Assembly: GCA_934432595.1 (NCBI GenBank)
Contig: CAKRYR010000007.1
Coordinates: forward strand, 1-64,000
Source of the DNA: an uncultured Lachnospiraceae bacterium
GTDB taxonomy: Bacteria > Bacillota > Clostridia > Lachnospirales > Lachnospiraceae
Direction of reading: 5' to 3'
DNA: 64,000 bases
The notes beneath the pieces were generated by a model. The model searched no databases. It was not told the origin of the DNA and saw nothing but the letters and a program-made list of their open reading frames with translations. The first letter of the stretch is position 1, and each line of letters begins with the position of its first letter. Made by a program: the position numbers and the translations under genes. Of this stretch, positions 1 to 8,627 are shown one piece after another.

Positions 1-92
1 TTGATAATATTCTTAATGTATTATTAGCTAAGGTATATGTAAATATTAGTTTATAGCCTTATATAGTTACTAATATATAAACTTAACTCAAA

Positions 93-345
93 TGCCAGTC
101 TAAAATAACGTTGAAGTGCAGTTTGGACTGGCAAAATTAATGAAATTTAATGAAAAATGAGTCAAACGCCAGTCTAAAAATAAGCAGAGAACTTGTTTGG
201 ACTGGCAAATTTAACGAAAAATGAGTCAAACGCCAGTCTAAAATAACGTTGGAGTGCAGTTTGGACTGGCAAATTTGTGTAAAACGTTAAAAAATGAAGG
301 AAAATGCCAGTCTAAAGCAGTGTTCAAGTGCACTTTGGACTGGCA
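93..345. repeat. Array of four 41-nt palindromic repeats
   Basis: Units at 93-133, 167-207, 231-271 and 305-345 are each exactly 41 nt. Each starts (T/C)GCCAGTCTAAA and ends TTTGGACTGGCA, giving 12-bp arms around a variable 17-nt centre. Spacers are 33, 23 and 33 nt and share sequence such as AAAAATGAGTCAAA. Every unit has the same T opposite G position in the arm, a U-G wobble if the plus strand is transcribed but an A-C mismatch on the minus strand. Function unknown. Confidence 0.9.
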
Positions 346-510
346 TGTTGTAAAATTTCGTACTGTACTGTATAAAACTCGCGAAGCTTAAGTTTAGTCA
401 AGAATTTGTAGGTTTTTTTTTCTATAAATTGTAGTAGACAGATTTTCATTTTTACATTTTCATTAGTAAACAGATTTGAAGATTTATATTAGTGAGCTTG
501 TAAGTATACA

Positions 511-666
511 GATAGAAAAATATATATTATTCAATTTGAAAGGTATTTGCGTGCCTTAGCACTTAACAAGCACAAGCTTATAAAGCGAAGTGCGAGTTTA
601 GTGCTACTAGGCAAAGCAACGAAGCGAGAGCGTCCTTTCAAATGAATAACTATATAATTTTCTATC
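511..666. repeat. Palindromic structured element, copy 1
   Basis: Outer arms at 511-543 and 634-666 are near-perfect inverted repeats (GATAGAAAA...TTTGAAAGG against its complement). Inside, TGCCT and AGCACT at 552-563 can pair with AGTGCT and AGGCA at 600-613. The 3' part carries the shared string AAGCGAGAGCGTCC. Related copies lie at 22918-23094 and 43268-43510, with compensatory changes in the paired arms. Confidence 0.8.
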
Positions 667-684
667 GTAACGTATAATCACCCA

Positions 685-1941
685 CTAATTCAAAACCCCA
701 TCAAGGATTTTGGCGTACAATATCATAGCATTTTTGGCTTCTGAAACAGTATTTTTGTTATTGCCAACTTCTATTAATGTATATTTCTTTGCCAAATGCA
801 TATTATAACGATATCCTTTTATATATATTTTCTTAGTAAAGTTCTTATACATAGACATAGATTGTAACTTCATAGCTAAACTAAAAGATAGGTTATTGAT
901 TAAATTAGGATTGCTAAGTTCACTTCTAGAACCAACTACACTTCTTGATACTCCATTAAAAAACATAACCTTAGCTACCTTAACTCCATTAATAGTTGCA
1001 ACTTCCTTCTTTTTTCCTGAATCTCTATGTAAATCAATCACAACCTCAATAGAAGGATTCTTATCTATTATATTCTTTATCTTAGGATAAGCAGCATCAT
1101 ATGCATTCCTATTCCACTTACCATTAGAAATATCAAATGGTGTTGAATTATGAATAACATTGTAGCCATAATCTCTTACCAATATCTCACTAAGGTAGTC
1201 ACCCACTCCTACAACAGTATCCTCTCTAACACCCTTCCTACTATCAGCATAAGTTTCTGTACTGTGAGTGTGGTATATAAGAATCTGTGGTTTTGTCTTA
1301 TCCTTTTTTATCTTATTATTAATATTCAATAATTTCTTTGGCTGAAATTGTTTCTTATCAATACTTGTCTTACCATCAATAATATAAAATTTATTCAACA
1401 TATACTTTACATCATTTGTTTTCTTTATCTTATTAATAATAACTGTATTTTCCTTATTACTATTCTCCTTATAAGCTAATAACTTTTCCTTTGCATTTTC
1501 AATATCAATATTATTATTGTTATAATTATTATTATTTTCATTTTTATTAGCACTAACATCTGTATTAATTTTACTGTTTACACTATTTTTTATTTCTTTA
1601 AATTTGTCCTCAATAGATTCTCTATAGTTTCCAAGACTTACTACAAATTTCTCCATTTCTTCTTCATCTTTAGAAATATTTCTCCTGTTATGCTCTAATT
1701 TAACTAATTGAATTAATCTATCTTCTGTTAAATATTCATCGCTAGTCAATATTTCATTACACACAATAGTCTTTACTTTTTTCATAAGATACTGTCTTGT
1801 TTCTGTAATTAGGATTTGTCTTGTTTCTCCTATTATAACAAGAGATGCTAACTTTGCACCGATATAATAAACCATTATACATATCATACACCATGTAATT
1901 ATATTAAATAATCTTAAGCCTTTTTCTTTTTTTCTTCTCAT
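685..1941 (-). CDS. spoIIP: Stage II sporulation protein P (peptidoglycan hydrolase)
   Basis: SpoIIP is the amidase/endopeptidase of the SpoIIDMP machine, which thins septal peptidoglycan so that the mother-cell membrane can engulf the forespore. The 418-residue product has a basic N-terminus, one membrane segment at about 15-38, an Asn/Lys-rich low-complexity linker near 115-150, and a C-terminal amidase domain. That domain contains the ILIYHTHSTETY motif with likely zinc His and Glu, VVIDLHRDSG, and a late LIEVGNNKNT motif. It follows gpr by 63 bp on the same strand, the usual gpr-spoIIP pairing. The ATG is preceded by a distant AAAGGA, so initiation may be weak. The assignment is firm; the catalytic residues are inferred from the family. 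Confidence 0.92.
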   Translation of the reverse strand: MRRKKEKGLRLFNIITWCMICIMVYYIGAKLASLVIIGETRQILITETRQYLMKKVKTIVCNEILTSDEYLTEDRLIQLVKLEHNRRNISKDEEEMEKFVVSLGNYRESIEDKFKEIKNSVNSKINTDVSANKNENNNNYNNNNIDIENAKEKLLAYKENSNKENTVIINKIKKTNDVKYMLNKFYIIDGKTSIDKKQFQPKKLLNINNKIKKDKTKPQILIYHTHSTETYADSRKGVREDTVVGVGDYLSEILVRDYGYNVIHNSTPFDISNGKWNRNAYDAAYPKIKNIIDKNPSIEVVIDLHRDSGKKKEVATINGVKVAKVMFFNGVSRSVVGSRSELSNPNLINNLSFSLAMKLQSMSMYKNFTKKIYIKGYRYNMHLAKKYTLIEVGNNKNTVSEAKNAMILYAKILDGVLN

Positions 1942-2004
1942 ACTTATTCAAATTTATCCTTTCTTCCCCCCTATTATTTTATTAAAAAAGGCTTTTATTT
2001 ATAA

Positions 2005-2901
2005 CTAAAACTCGTTGATAGAATCTGCAATTATTCGACTTATATCCTTCACTGCTTCGTCTATGTCCTTTGGTGTAACAAACATATTTATAATGTTTTC
2101 TGTTCTTATTTCTTGATTAAAGCTACTTATTTCCTCAGAGTTAAAACCTTGTTTTTCCATAAAATTTTCCAACATATCATTTACAATAGTATAAGCATCC
2201 ACAACAGTTGGCACTCCTATAGCTATAACAGGAATCCCAAGGCTATCACTATTTAACGCTTTTCTATTATTTCCCACACCTGACCCTGGACTTATTCCTG
2301 TATTAGTTAACTGGATAGTTGTGTTTAGTCTATACACACTTCTCGCTGCCAAAGCATCAATAACAATTACTAAATTTATATCCATATCATTCACTATAGC
2401 TTTAATTATTTCCTTGGCTTCCATACCAGTTTGTCCCATGACACCAGGCGCTATAGCAGCAATATTTTCTATTTCATTTTCCTCTTGAAAATCATTTCCA
2501 TACTCTTTAATAAGATGCCTTGTTACAAATATTTGCTCAGTAACTAAAGGGCCTAAAGAATCTGGAGTAACATCCTTATTACCTAAGCCTACAACAAGTA
2601 CTTTCTTACTCTCAATATCTTTTGTTAGCTCTTGCAAATGTCTTACAAGTGTCTCTTTAAGTCCCTCCTTATCAAGATGTGCACCCTTATCACCTAATAA
2701 ATTTTCAATAGTAATATATCGTCCCATGTCTCTTTGCATAATGTATGCACCATGCTCATTTACAATATCTACAATAGAGACTTTAATTTTTTTATTAGAT
2801 AAATATTCTTCTTTTATTTTCACTCCACTTATTTCAACATTGTCATTCTCGTATTTTTCACGTATCTCAAGTGCAAGGTCAGTTCTAGGTGTTATATTCA
2901 T
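2005..2901 (-). CDS. gpr: Germination protease GPR
   Basis: GPR is the spore endopeptidase that degrades small acid-soluble proteins when spores germinate; it belongs to the A25 family and is related to hydrogenase maturation proteases. The 298-residue protein begins MNITPRTDLALEIRE, a typical short propeptide and self-cleavage region. It carries the core VVGLGNKDVTPDSLGP with an Asp in the likely active-site position, then GVMGQTGMEAKEI and VIVIDALAARS. An AAAGG ribosome binding site precedes the ATG. It sits 148 bp after comEC and upstream of spoIIP. Its presence implies that the organism makes, or recently made, true endospores. No SASP gene is in the window. Confidence 0.95.
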   Translation of the reverse strand: MNITPRTDLALEIREKYENDNVEISGVKIKEEYLSNKKIKVSIVDIVNEHGAYIMQRDMGRYITIENLLGDKGAHLDKEGLKETLVRHLQELTKDIESKKVLVVGLGNKDVTPDSLGPLVTEQIFVTRHLIKEYGNDFQEENEIENIAAIAPGVMGQTGMEAKEIIKAIVNDMDINLVIVIDALAARSVYRLNTTIQLTNTGISPGSGVGNNRKALNSDSLGIPVIAIGVPTVVDAYTIVNDMLENFMEKQGFNSEEISSFNQEIRTENIINMFVTPKDIDEAVKDISRIIADSINEF

Positions 2902-3049
2902 AATATCTATATGCCTTTCTTTACATTATTCTTATAGTCAATATTCTTTACCTATAATAAAGAATTATCCTTGTTATTGCCAATGATAAAAAGCTGTTAC
3001 TAATCTCTTTACTATATATTATTTCATAATATACAATTTATATTCAAAA

Positions 3050-5782
3050 TTACTTTTTAAGTCTAGATGCTATATCTATCTTCTCCCCGTCTGTTACTAA
3101 TGATATAGCTCCAATTTCTTTCGTAGAATAAATAATAGAATTAATCTTCTTATATCTTTCTAAAGTTTCTTTATGAGGATGACCATATCTATTATTTTTC
3201 CCTGCCGAAATAAGTGCAAATCTAGGATTAACAGTAGCTATAAATTCTTCCGTACTAGAATTTTTACTTCCATGATGTGGTACTTTAATCACATCTATTT
3301 TTTTATCAATAATACTATTCTTTAATTTATTAGAAACTATCTTTTCTCCATCAGCTTCCACATCTCCTGTAAATAACATATCAAATTGCTTATAGGACAT
3401 TAATATAACTTCCGAATATGAATTTTCCGTTTCTGATACCGGAATATACTCATTATTAGGATGTAAACATGTAAATGTAACATTATCAATTTTAATTCGA
3501 TTATTAAATGTAAAATAAAGAACATTTACCCCCTTATTGTTTACCATCTTTTCAAATTCACTATAAGTTTCATTTTTCTCTGATACATATGGTAAAACAA
3601 CATTTCTAACCTTAATTCCATATGTATTATTAGATATTATCCCTTGTATTCCACTTATATGATCAGTATCTAGATGAGAAATAAATGCATAATCTATGGT
3701 ATCTATTCCCTTATACTTTAAAAATGGAACTAACCTATATTTATCAATATCCTTAACATCTGAACTTCCACCATCCACTGTTATAACCTTATCCGAAGGT
3801 GTTTGTATGCATAAACCATCTCCTTGTGACACATCTAACATATTAATATTTAACTTCTTTGCTTTAAAACCAAATGCTGAAAAATCAATAAATATTATGC
3901 TACATAATATTAATATAAATATATAATTTAATGAATATTTAATATCACTTTTGTCATTTTTATATATTATATTATCTATACATCTCATATTATCTGAGCC
4001 TTTCATATTATATGCACATTTTACTCCATCATTCTTATTTAAAACATTTTGATTAAGTATCACATTATAAACATTAGTATTATATCCATCTTTGATTTTT
4101 CTAGTCACCATCCATATAAATACTATAATGACGCAATAATAGATTATTATCTGCCATAATGGTTTATGAGCTATAATAATTCTATTTACATCCGTATTAT
4201 TAATAGACTTTCCCAATACCTCATATATTTTTAGTATTATATATGGTGCTCCACCTGTTAAATACGCTATTTTATTAGATATAATATTTATAATAGGCGT
4301 TATAAAACAAAGAATAATCAATATTCCAGATAACGCTAAAACAATAACATTGATAAATATAGATAAAATATTTATCTCATGATATGTATTAATCATTATT
4401 GGAAGTGTAATTAGATATATTGATATCCCCATAATAATAGAATCGCTATAATATCGTATAACTTTTCTAATAATATCTTTAATATCTAATATCTTATTAT
4501 CATCTATACATTCACCTGTACCTTCATCAATTATAATTCCAAATCTATTCACTATCTTAACTATCTCTCTGCAGATACAACTTGATAATGCTGGGTAAAC
4601 ATATATAATACCTATTATTGCACCATAAGAAAATAATAATCCTGAATGATATATAAGTAGTGGATTCTGCATTAAAATAATTACCAAACTCAATGCTAAT
4701 GACGTGTATATATCATAAGTACGCCCAAAGAACCTACTCATAAGCATTATAATCATCATTACCACAGCTCTATTAGTTGATATACTAAAATCAGTCATTA
4801 TTCCATAACACATTATAATAGGAATAACTATACTATTCTTAATATATACATTTATTTTCATTTTGGATAATACTTTATAGATACACATTCCTAAAATAGT
4901 TATGTGTAATCCTGAGATGGCTAATATGTGTGAAATTCCTGCACTCTGATATAAGTTCATTGTCTTCTCATCAATTAATGATTTTTCACCTAATATAATT
5001 CCACTTATTAAACCAGCTATATTTTCATTATATATTTTATACAATTGTGTCTTTAGAGTATTTTTTATATTATATAAAACTCTCTTTAACCAATAATATA
5101 TCTTTTTATCAACTCTATAATACTTAAGACTACTCCTAACTATATCTACATTCTTGCCATATACCTTATATTTATAACCTAGTTGTTTTACATAATAGGT
5201 TCTTTCATCAAACTGCCCTTGATTGGTAGGCGTTAAGAAATTACTTGGTTCTCCACTAATTCTTATTAAGCAACCTACTTTTACACCATAAGCATTCTTT
5301 TCAATTCTATCATCACTATTTTGAATATTATCGAATAAATCTTTGAATTCTTCTTTATTAAGATAAACTAATACTTTTCCATATTGTTTACTAGAATCTT
5401 TGACACCAGCTAACGTAACAGCATATGAATTTTCTTTTTCCGATACGGTATAGACCTCACCCATTATATCTACACATTTCTCTTTAAATTCTATCTCTTT
5501 ACTATTTCTCTTCTCTGCATGTAAAGTACATATTACACCAACTAATATGCAACACACTCCTATAGATATATATGCACATTTGCGTTTCTTACTATAATTT
5601 CTTTTATCCTTATCTATACAACTATCATTGCTAACAAACTTATAGTTCCATAAACAAGCCATAAAAGTTCCAATAATAAGAAACTCAAATATGTCTATAT
5701 ACTCTTTATTATAAATCTTATCGCTTATAATTATTCCACATACATACAGAATAGAGAATACCACAAATGGTCTTCTATTCAT
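3050..5782 (-). CDS. comEC: ComEC/Rec2 family DNA-uptake channel
   Basis: ComEC forms the inner-membrane channel that brings single-stranded DNA into naturally competent cells. The 910-residue protein has the full layout: N-terminal membrane helices, an external OB-like (DUF4131) segment at about 85-215, the multi-helix competence core starting near LISGIILGEKSLID, and a C-terminal metallo-beta-lactamase-like domain (MLDVSQGDG, SHLDTDHISG, LFTGDVEADGE, VPHHGSKNSS). Family length is usually 700-800; the excess appears to be Asn/Lys-rich linkers near residues 400-430 and 590-640. A GGGAGAA ribosome binding site supports the start. It is 16 bp from gerM. No comEA or other competence gene is nearby, so uptake cannot be inferred from this gene alone. 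Confidence 0.93.
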   Translation of the reverse strand: MNRRPFVVFSILYVCGIIISDKIYNKEYIDIFEFLIIGTFMACLWNYKFVSNDSCIDKDKRNYSKKRKCAYISIGVCCILVGVICTLHAEKRNSKEIEFKEKCVDIMGEVYTVSEKENSYAVTLAGVKDSSKQYGKVLVYLNKEEFKDLFDNIQNSDDRIEKNAYGVKVGCLIRISGEPSNFLTPTNQGQFDERTYYVKQLGYKYKVYGKNVDIVRSSLKYYRVDKKIYYWLKRVLYNIKNTLKTQLYKIYNENIAGLISGIILGEKSLIDEKTMNLYQSAGISHILAISGLHITILGMCIYKVLSKMKINVYIKNSIVIPIIMCYGIMTDFSISTNRAVVMMIIMLMSRFFGRTYDIYTSLALSLVIILMQNPLLIYHSGLLFSYGAIIGIIYVYPALSSCICREIVKIVNRFGIIIDEGTGECIDDNKILDIKDIIRKVIRYYSDSIIMGISIYLITLPIMINTYHEINILSIFINVIVLALSGILIILCFITPIINIISNKIAYLTGGAPYIILKIYEVLGKSINNTDVNRIIIAHKPLWQIIIYYCVIIVFIWMVTRKIKDGYNTNVYNVILNQNVLNKNDGVKCAYNMKGSDNMRCIDNIIYKNDKSDIKYSLNYIFILILCSIIFIDFSAFGFKAKKLNINMLDVSQGDGLCIQTPSDKVITVDGGSSDVKDIDKYRLVPFLKYKGIDTIDYAFISHLDTDHISGIQGIISNNTYGIKVRNVVLPYVSEKNETYSEFEKMVNNKGVNVLYFTFNNRIKIDNVTFTCLHPNNEYIPVSETENSYSEVILMSYKQFDMLFTGDVEADGEKIVSNKLKNSIIDKKIDVIKVPHHGSKNSSTEEFIATVNPRFALISAGKNNRYGHPHKETLERYKKINSIIYSTKEIGAISLVTDGEKIDIASRLKK

Positions 5783-5797
5783 TCATTTCTCCCTTAA

Positions 5798-6751
5798 TTA
5801 CTTCTTACCTTCATTAACAATATCATAACTTCGCTCAATGCAGCCATCCATTTTAGCATAATCATTATATACTTCACGCACTTCACCATTTACAGTAATC
5901 TTAACTTGATTTACTGTTTTGAGCTCAGTTAAGCTATTAACTACTGAATATATAACAACATCCTCAGATATTCCAACAGGTCTTGATAAAAAGTTCTCAT
6001 CGAAATCTATATAACATATATTATTATTAACTGCTATACGATTAATTCTAGTATTCTCATCAATAGTTGGATAATACCCTAGCTTATCAGAACCTTTAGG
6101 TCCTTGAATCAACCTTTTAACTACTAGTTCTTCAAGCTTAACTGTACCATCAGATACAATTTTCGTATTAAGTTTCCTAATCTTTTTACCTGAAGAATCT
6201 GCAAAATACAATGTAACGCTTTCATCTATCATATAGTCAGAGTCTTTTCCAATTAAATCTATGAAAGATTCTTTAGACATATTTCCTATATCTTTATTAT
6301 CAACCTGTAACGCCTTACCTGCAACAGTAATTCTAACATAATCAATCTCATCTAGTTGACAAAAAGTCATAACAATAGCTGCTCTACGTAGAACTTCATC
6401 TCTACCTTTTAAATCATAATAATTTTTATCAAAATTAAGACTCAATATATTAGCACTTAAATTATACATACTTGATTCAACTGTTGTAGGAATAACAGGT
6501 TCTTTAGACTTTGTATAATTACCGATCTTTAATTTCATAATAATTTCATTAATCATTCTATCTAAGTCAGTACTCTTTAATACAAAATCATCATATATTA
6601 TTTTTTCTCTCTTACTATTAACATAATACAACTTATAGCTATTCTGTTGCTTAACACTAGGTTTAAATTTATCCTTATCTTTACAACCGAATAAACATAT
6701 GCTAAGAACTACTATAATCGTACACAATAATACTTTCCTATACAATCTCAT
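5798..6751 (-). CDS. gerM: GerM-like sporulation lipoprotein (two GerMN domains)
   Basis: The protein has a lipoprotein signal with lipobox ICLFGC at about residues 18-23, so it should be anchored outside the membrane. Two GerMN-type repeats follow (about 45-155 and 175-295), recognisable by the paired segments LSANILSLNFDKNY and NRIAVNNNICYIDFDENF. In Bacillus, GerM is a mother-cell lipoprotein needed for stable localisation of the engulfment complex. An upstream in-frame ATG at 6763 exists, but GAGG six bases before the ATG at 6751 makes MRLYRK the better start (317 aa). The gene sits between a histidine kinase and comEC, with tight spacing on both sides. Confidence 0.87.
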   Translation of the reverse strand: MRLYRKVLLCTIIVVLSICLFGCKDKDKFKPSVKQQNSYKLYYVNSKREKIIYDDFVLKSTDLDRMINEIIMKLKIGNYTKSKEPVIPTTVESSMYNLSANILSLNFDKNYYDLKGRDEVLRRAAIVMTFCQLDEIDYVRITVAGKALQVDNKDIGNMSKESFIDLIGKDSDYMIDESVTLYFADSSGKKIRKLNTKIVSDGTVKLEELVVKRLIQGPKGSDKLGYYPTIDENTRINRIAVNNNICYIDFDENFLSRPVGISEDVVIYSVVNSLTELKTVNQVKITVNGEVREVYNDYAKMDGCIERSYDIVNEGKK

Positions 6752-6783
6752 ATTAATCCTCATTTCTAACCTACATATAGATT

Positions 6784-8250
6784 CTATGGTACATAATTAA
6801 GTGGTATTCTTATAGTAAACGTAGTTCCTGCTTTTTCCTTACTATATACTCTAATAGCTCCTTTATGCATTACAATTACATTACGTGTAATTGATAATCC
6901 AAGTCCAGAACCACCTGTATCTCTTGATCTTGCTTTATCAACTCTATAAAATCTTTCAAATATGTTATTCTGACAATCTTCAGGAATACCAACTCCTGAA
7001 TCTGCAACCTTAACATAGAAAAACTTATGATCTGCATTTAATGAAACTCTAATCCATCCATCTTCATAATTATATTTTATTGCATTTTCAATCAAGTTAG
7101 ATAATGCCAATGATAACTTAACTTCATCAACCTCAGCATTAACTGGCCTAAAACTTTCAAATACAATTTCAATATTACGTTTAGCTGCAAGCGGTCTAAG
7201 TCTCTTAAGCAACATTTCTAACAAATCATTTATGCTAATAGTGCTTATATTCAATTCACTTGCTTTCTTATCTAACTTAACAAGAGCAAGCAAGTCATTA
7301 ATAATCTTATTCTCACGCTCAAGCTCGTCTGTTATATCAACCATGAATTCTCTGTATAACTCAGCTGGAGCATCCTCTTGTGCAACCAAAGAATCTGCCA
7401 AAACTTTAATAGAAGTAATAGGTGTCTTAAGCTCATGAGACACATTTGAAACAAATTCCTGTCTACTACTCTCAAGTTGTTCTATTCTACCTAGCATCTC
7501 ATTAAATGCGTTGGACAATTCCATAGTCTCTGTAAAGTCCTTAACTGGCTCTATCTTATCCATATATCCTTCTCTAACTTCACCTATAGACTTAGTTATT
7601 TTTTTAAATGAATTAGATATAATAGATGAATAATACCATGCTGCAACTAATACCAATATAATTACTATAATCAATATAATTAAAGACTTATTCTTCAACA
7701 ATTCCTTCATTATAAAAATATTTTCATTAGAATATGTTAATACTAACGCACCAATTATCTTTTTACCATCATGACCTTTAATAGGTGTTATGTATTCTGT
7801 ATATTTATCATTTTTCTTTATAACATATTCCTTGTCATTATTAATTGAAGTAATTATTTCATCTGAAACACAGTATTTACTTTCACTGCTTTTTGTATTT
7901 TCTATATCTACATTAGTATCACATTTTATCTGTAACGAAGAATCAACCACAACGATTCTTCCATCATACACTTGCGAAACTGTATACATCTTACTTATTG
8001 CATCATTATTAAAAGATTTATCTACAAGTATATCCTTAGCTATTGTAGCATAATTCTTTACTTCCTGTAATTTTTGGTCTCTTGCATTAGTTTCATATAC
8101 TGAAAGTATGGCAACAGTCAAAAATATAATAGGTACCATACCTATAATTGTTATCATTGCTGAAAGATTAAGTTTTATACTTTTAATCCAATTTCCTATC
8201 TTCTTCTTCTTTTTAATATCTATCCACGAAAAAATGACAAACGCCTCCAA
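6784..8250 (-). CDS. Membrane sensor histidine kinase (WalK/PhoR type, orphan here)
   Basis: Domain order is a first membrane helix (about 28-52), an extracytoplasmic sensor region of about 140 residues, a second helix rich in Ile/Leu/Val near 190-212, HAMP, HisKA with phospho-acceptor VSHELKTPITS, and an ATPase domain (NLIENAIKYN, DSGVGIPED, GSGLGLS). It autophosphorylates on His and would pass phosphate to a response regulator. None is adjacent, which is unusual for this class. The reading frame can be extended to a GTG at 8268, but the predicted promoter -10 at 8276-8281 would leave no leader. A TTG at 8250 preceded by AGGAG fits better (488 aa). Stop to gerM start is short, so the kinase probably heads the sporulation run. 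Confidence 0.85.
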   Translation of the reverse strand: MEAFVIFSWIDIKKKKKIGNWIKSIKLNLSAMITIIGMVPIIFLTVAILSVYETNARDQKLQEVKNYATIAKDILVDKSFNNDAISKMYTVSQVYDGRIVVVDSSLQIKCDTNVDIENTKSSESKYCVSDEIITSINNDKEYVIKKNDKYTEYITPIKGHDGKKIIGALVLTYSNENIFIMKELLKNKSLIILIIVIILVLVAAWYYSSIISNSFKKITKSIGEVREGYMDKIEPVKDFTETMELSNAFNEMLGRIEQLESSRQEFVSNVSHELKTPITSIKVLADSLVAQEDAPAELYREFMVDITDELERENKIINDLLALVKLDKKASELNISTISINDLLEMLLKRLRPLAAKRNIEIVFESFRPVNAEVDEVKLSLALSNLIENAIKYNYEDGWIRVSLNADHKFFYVKVADSGVGIPEDCQNNIFERFYRVDKARSRDTGGSGLGLSITRNVIVMHKGAIRVYSKEKAGTTFTIRIPLNYVP

Positions 8251-8275
8251 ATCTCTCCTATAAGTCACGACTTTT

Positions 8276-8304
8276 ATTATATCACGTCAAATTCATAACG
8301 TAAA
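8276..8304 (-). promoter_or_regulatory. Promoter of the histidine kinase gene
   Basis: On the minus strand TTTACG and TATAAT are separated by exactly 17 bases. Transcription would start near 8269, about 19 nt before the TTG proposed as the kinase start. Confidence 0.6.
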
Positions 8305-8361
8305 GTAAAAAATTAGAATAATCTTACATTATTTTTTAGTACTTTTACGACCACACTAAAG

Positions 8362-8392
8362 AAAAAAAGAGGCTTCCAAATGGAAGCCCCTC
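8362..8392 (-). terminator. Rho-independent terminator after the 47-aa ORF
   Basis: On the minus strand GAGGGGCTTCCA pairs with TGGAAGCCTC (two-base bulge) and is followed by a run of seven T. It starts right at the stop codon of the small ORF, separating it from the kinase promoter. Confidence 0.85.
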
Positions 8393-8393
8393 A

Positions 8394-8537
8394 TCAAAAA
8401 TCATCATTAAAATCATAAGATAGTTTAGCAACGTACTCATCTGCTTCATCTAATTCCGATATATTAATGAACTCAACAGTTCTCTCTAAATCATCATCTA
8501 TCGGCAGGTCTTCTGTTTCAAGTAAGTCTTTTACCAT
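8394..8537 (-). CDS. Acidic 47-residue protein of unknown function
   Basis: This short frame starts MVKDLLETEDLPIDDD and ends LSYDFNDDF. I do not recognise it. It is real by context: a strong GGAGGAG lies seven bases before the ATG, a good terminator abuts the stop, and the frame is uninterrupted. About a third of the residues are Asp or Glu. There is no signal peptide, membrane segment, Cys or clear repeat, so it should be cytosolic and strongly negatively charged. It lies between the twin protease genes and the histidine kinase, on the same strand. Possible roles are a small regulator or anti-factor; nothing in the sequence decides between them. Confidence 0.72.
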   Translation of the reverse strand: MVKDLLETEDLPIDDDLERTVEFINISELDEADEYVAKLSYDFNDDF

Positions 8538-8612
8538 AGTAAACTCCTCCTCGTATACACTAACTAAAAACATATATTTTACATTAGTTTCACGTTTACC
8601 TCTCTACATATA

Positions 8613-8618
8613 AGTATA
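8613..8618 (-). promoter_or_regulatory. Possible extended -10 promoter for the 47-aa ORF
   Basis: On the minus strand TGGTATACT has the extended -10 form (TGnTATACT). A TTGATT lies only 11 bases upstream, too close for a standard -35. It is about 75 bp before the small ORF and overlaps the 3' end of the protease gene. Confidence 0.35.
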
Positions 8619-8627
8619 CCACATTTT

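Larger units (their letters stand above)
1..684. other. Gene-free repeat region downstream of spoIIP
   Basis: No convincing coding region is visible. The stretch holds four 41-nt palindromic units (93-345), a T-rich run near 412-422 and the first copy of a large palindromic element (511-666). It lies past the 3' end of the spoIIP gene on the minus strand. The gene on the other side is outside the window. Confidence 0.7.

Noticed and set aside
93..345. CRISPR array
   Set aside because: Repeats are dyads with variable centres, the intervals share sequence with each other, and no cas gene is near.
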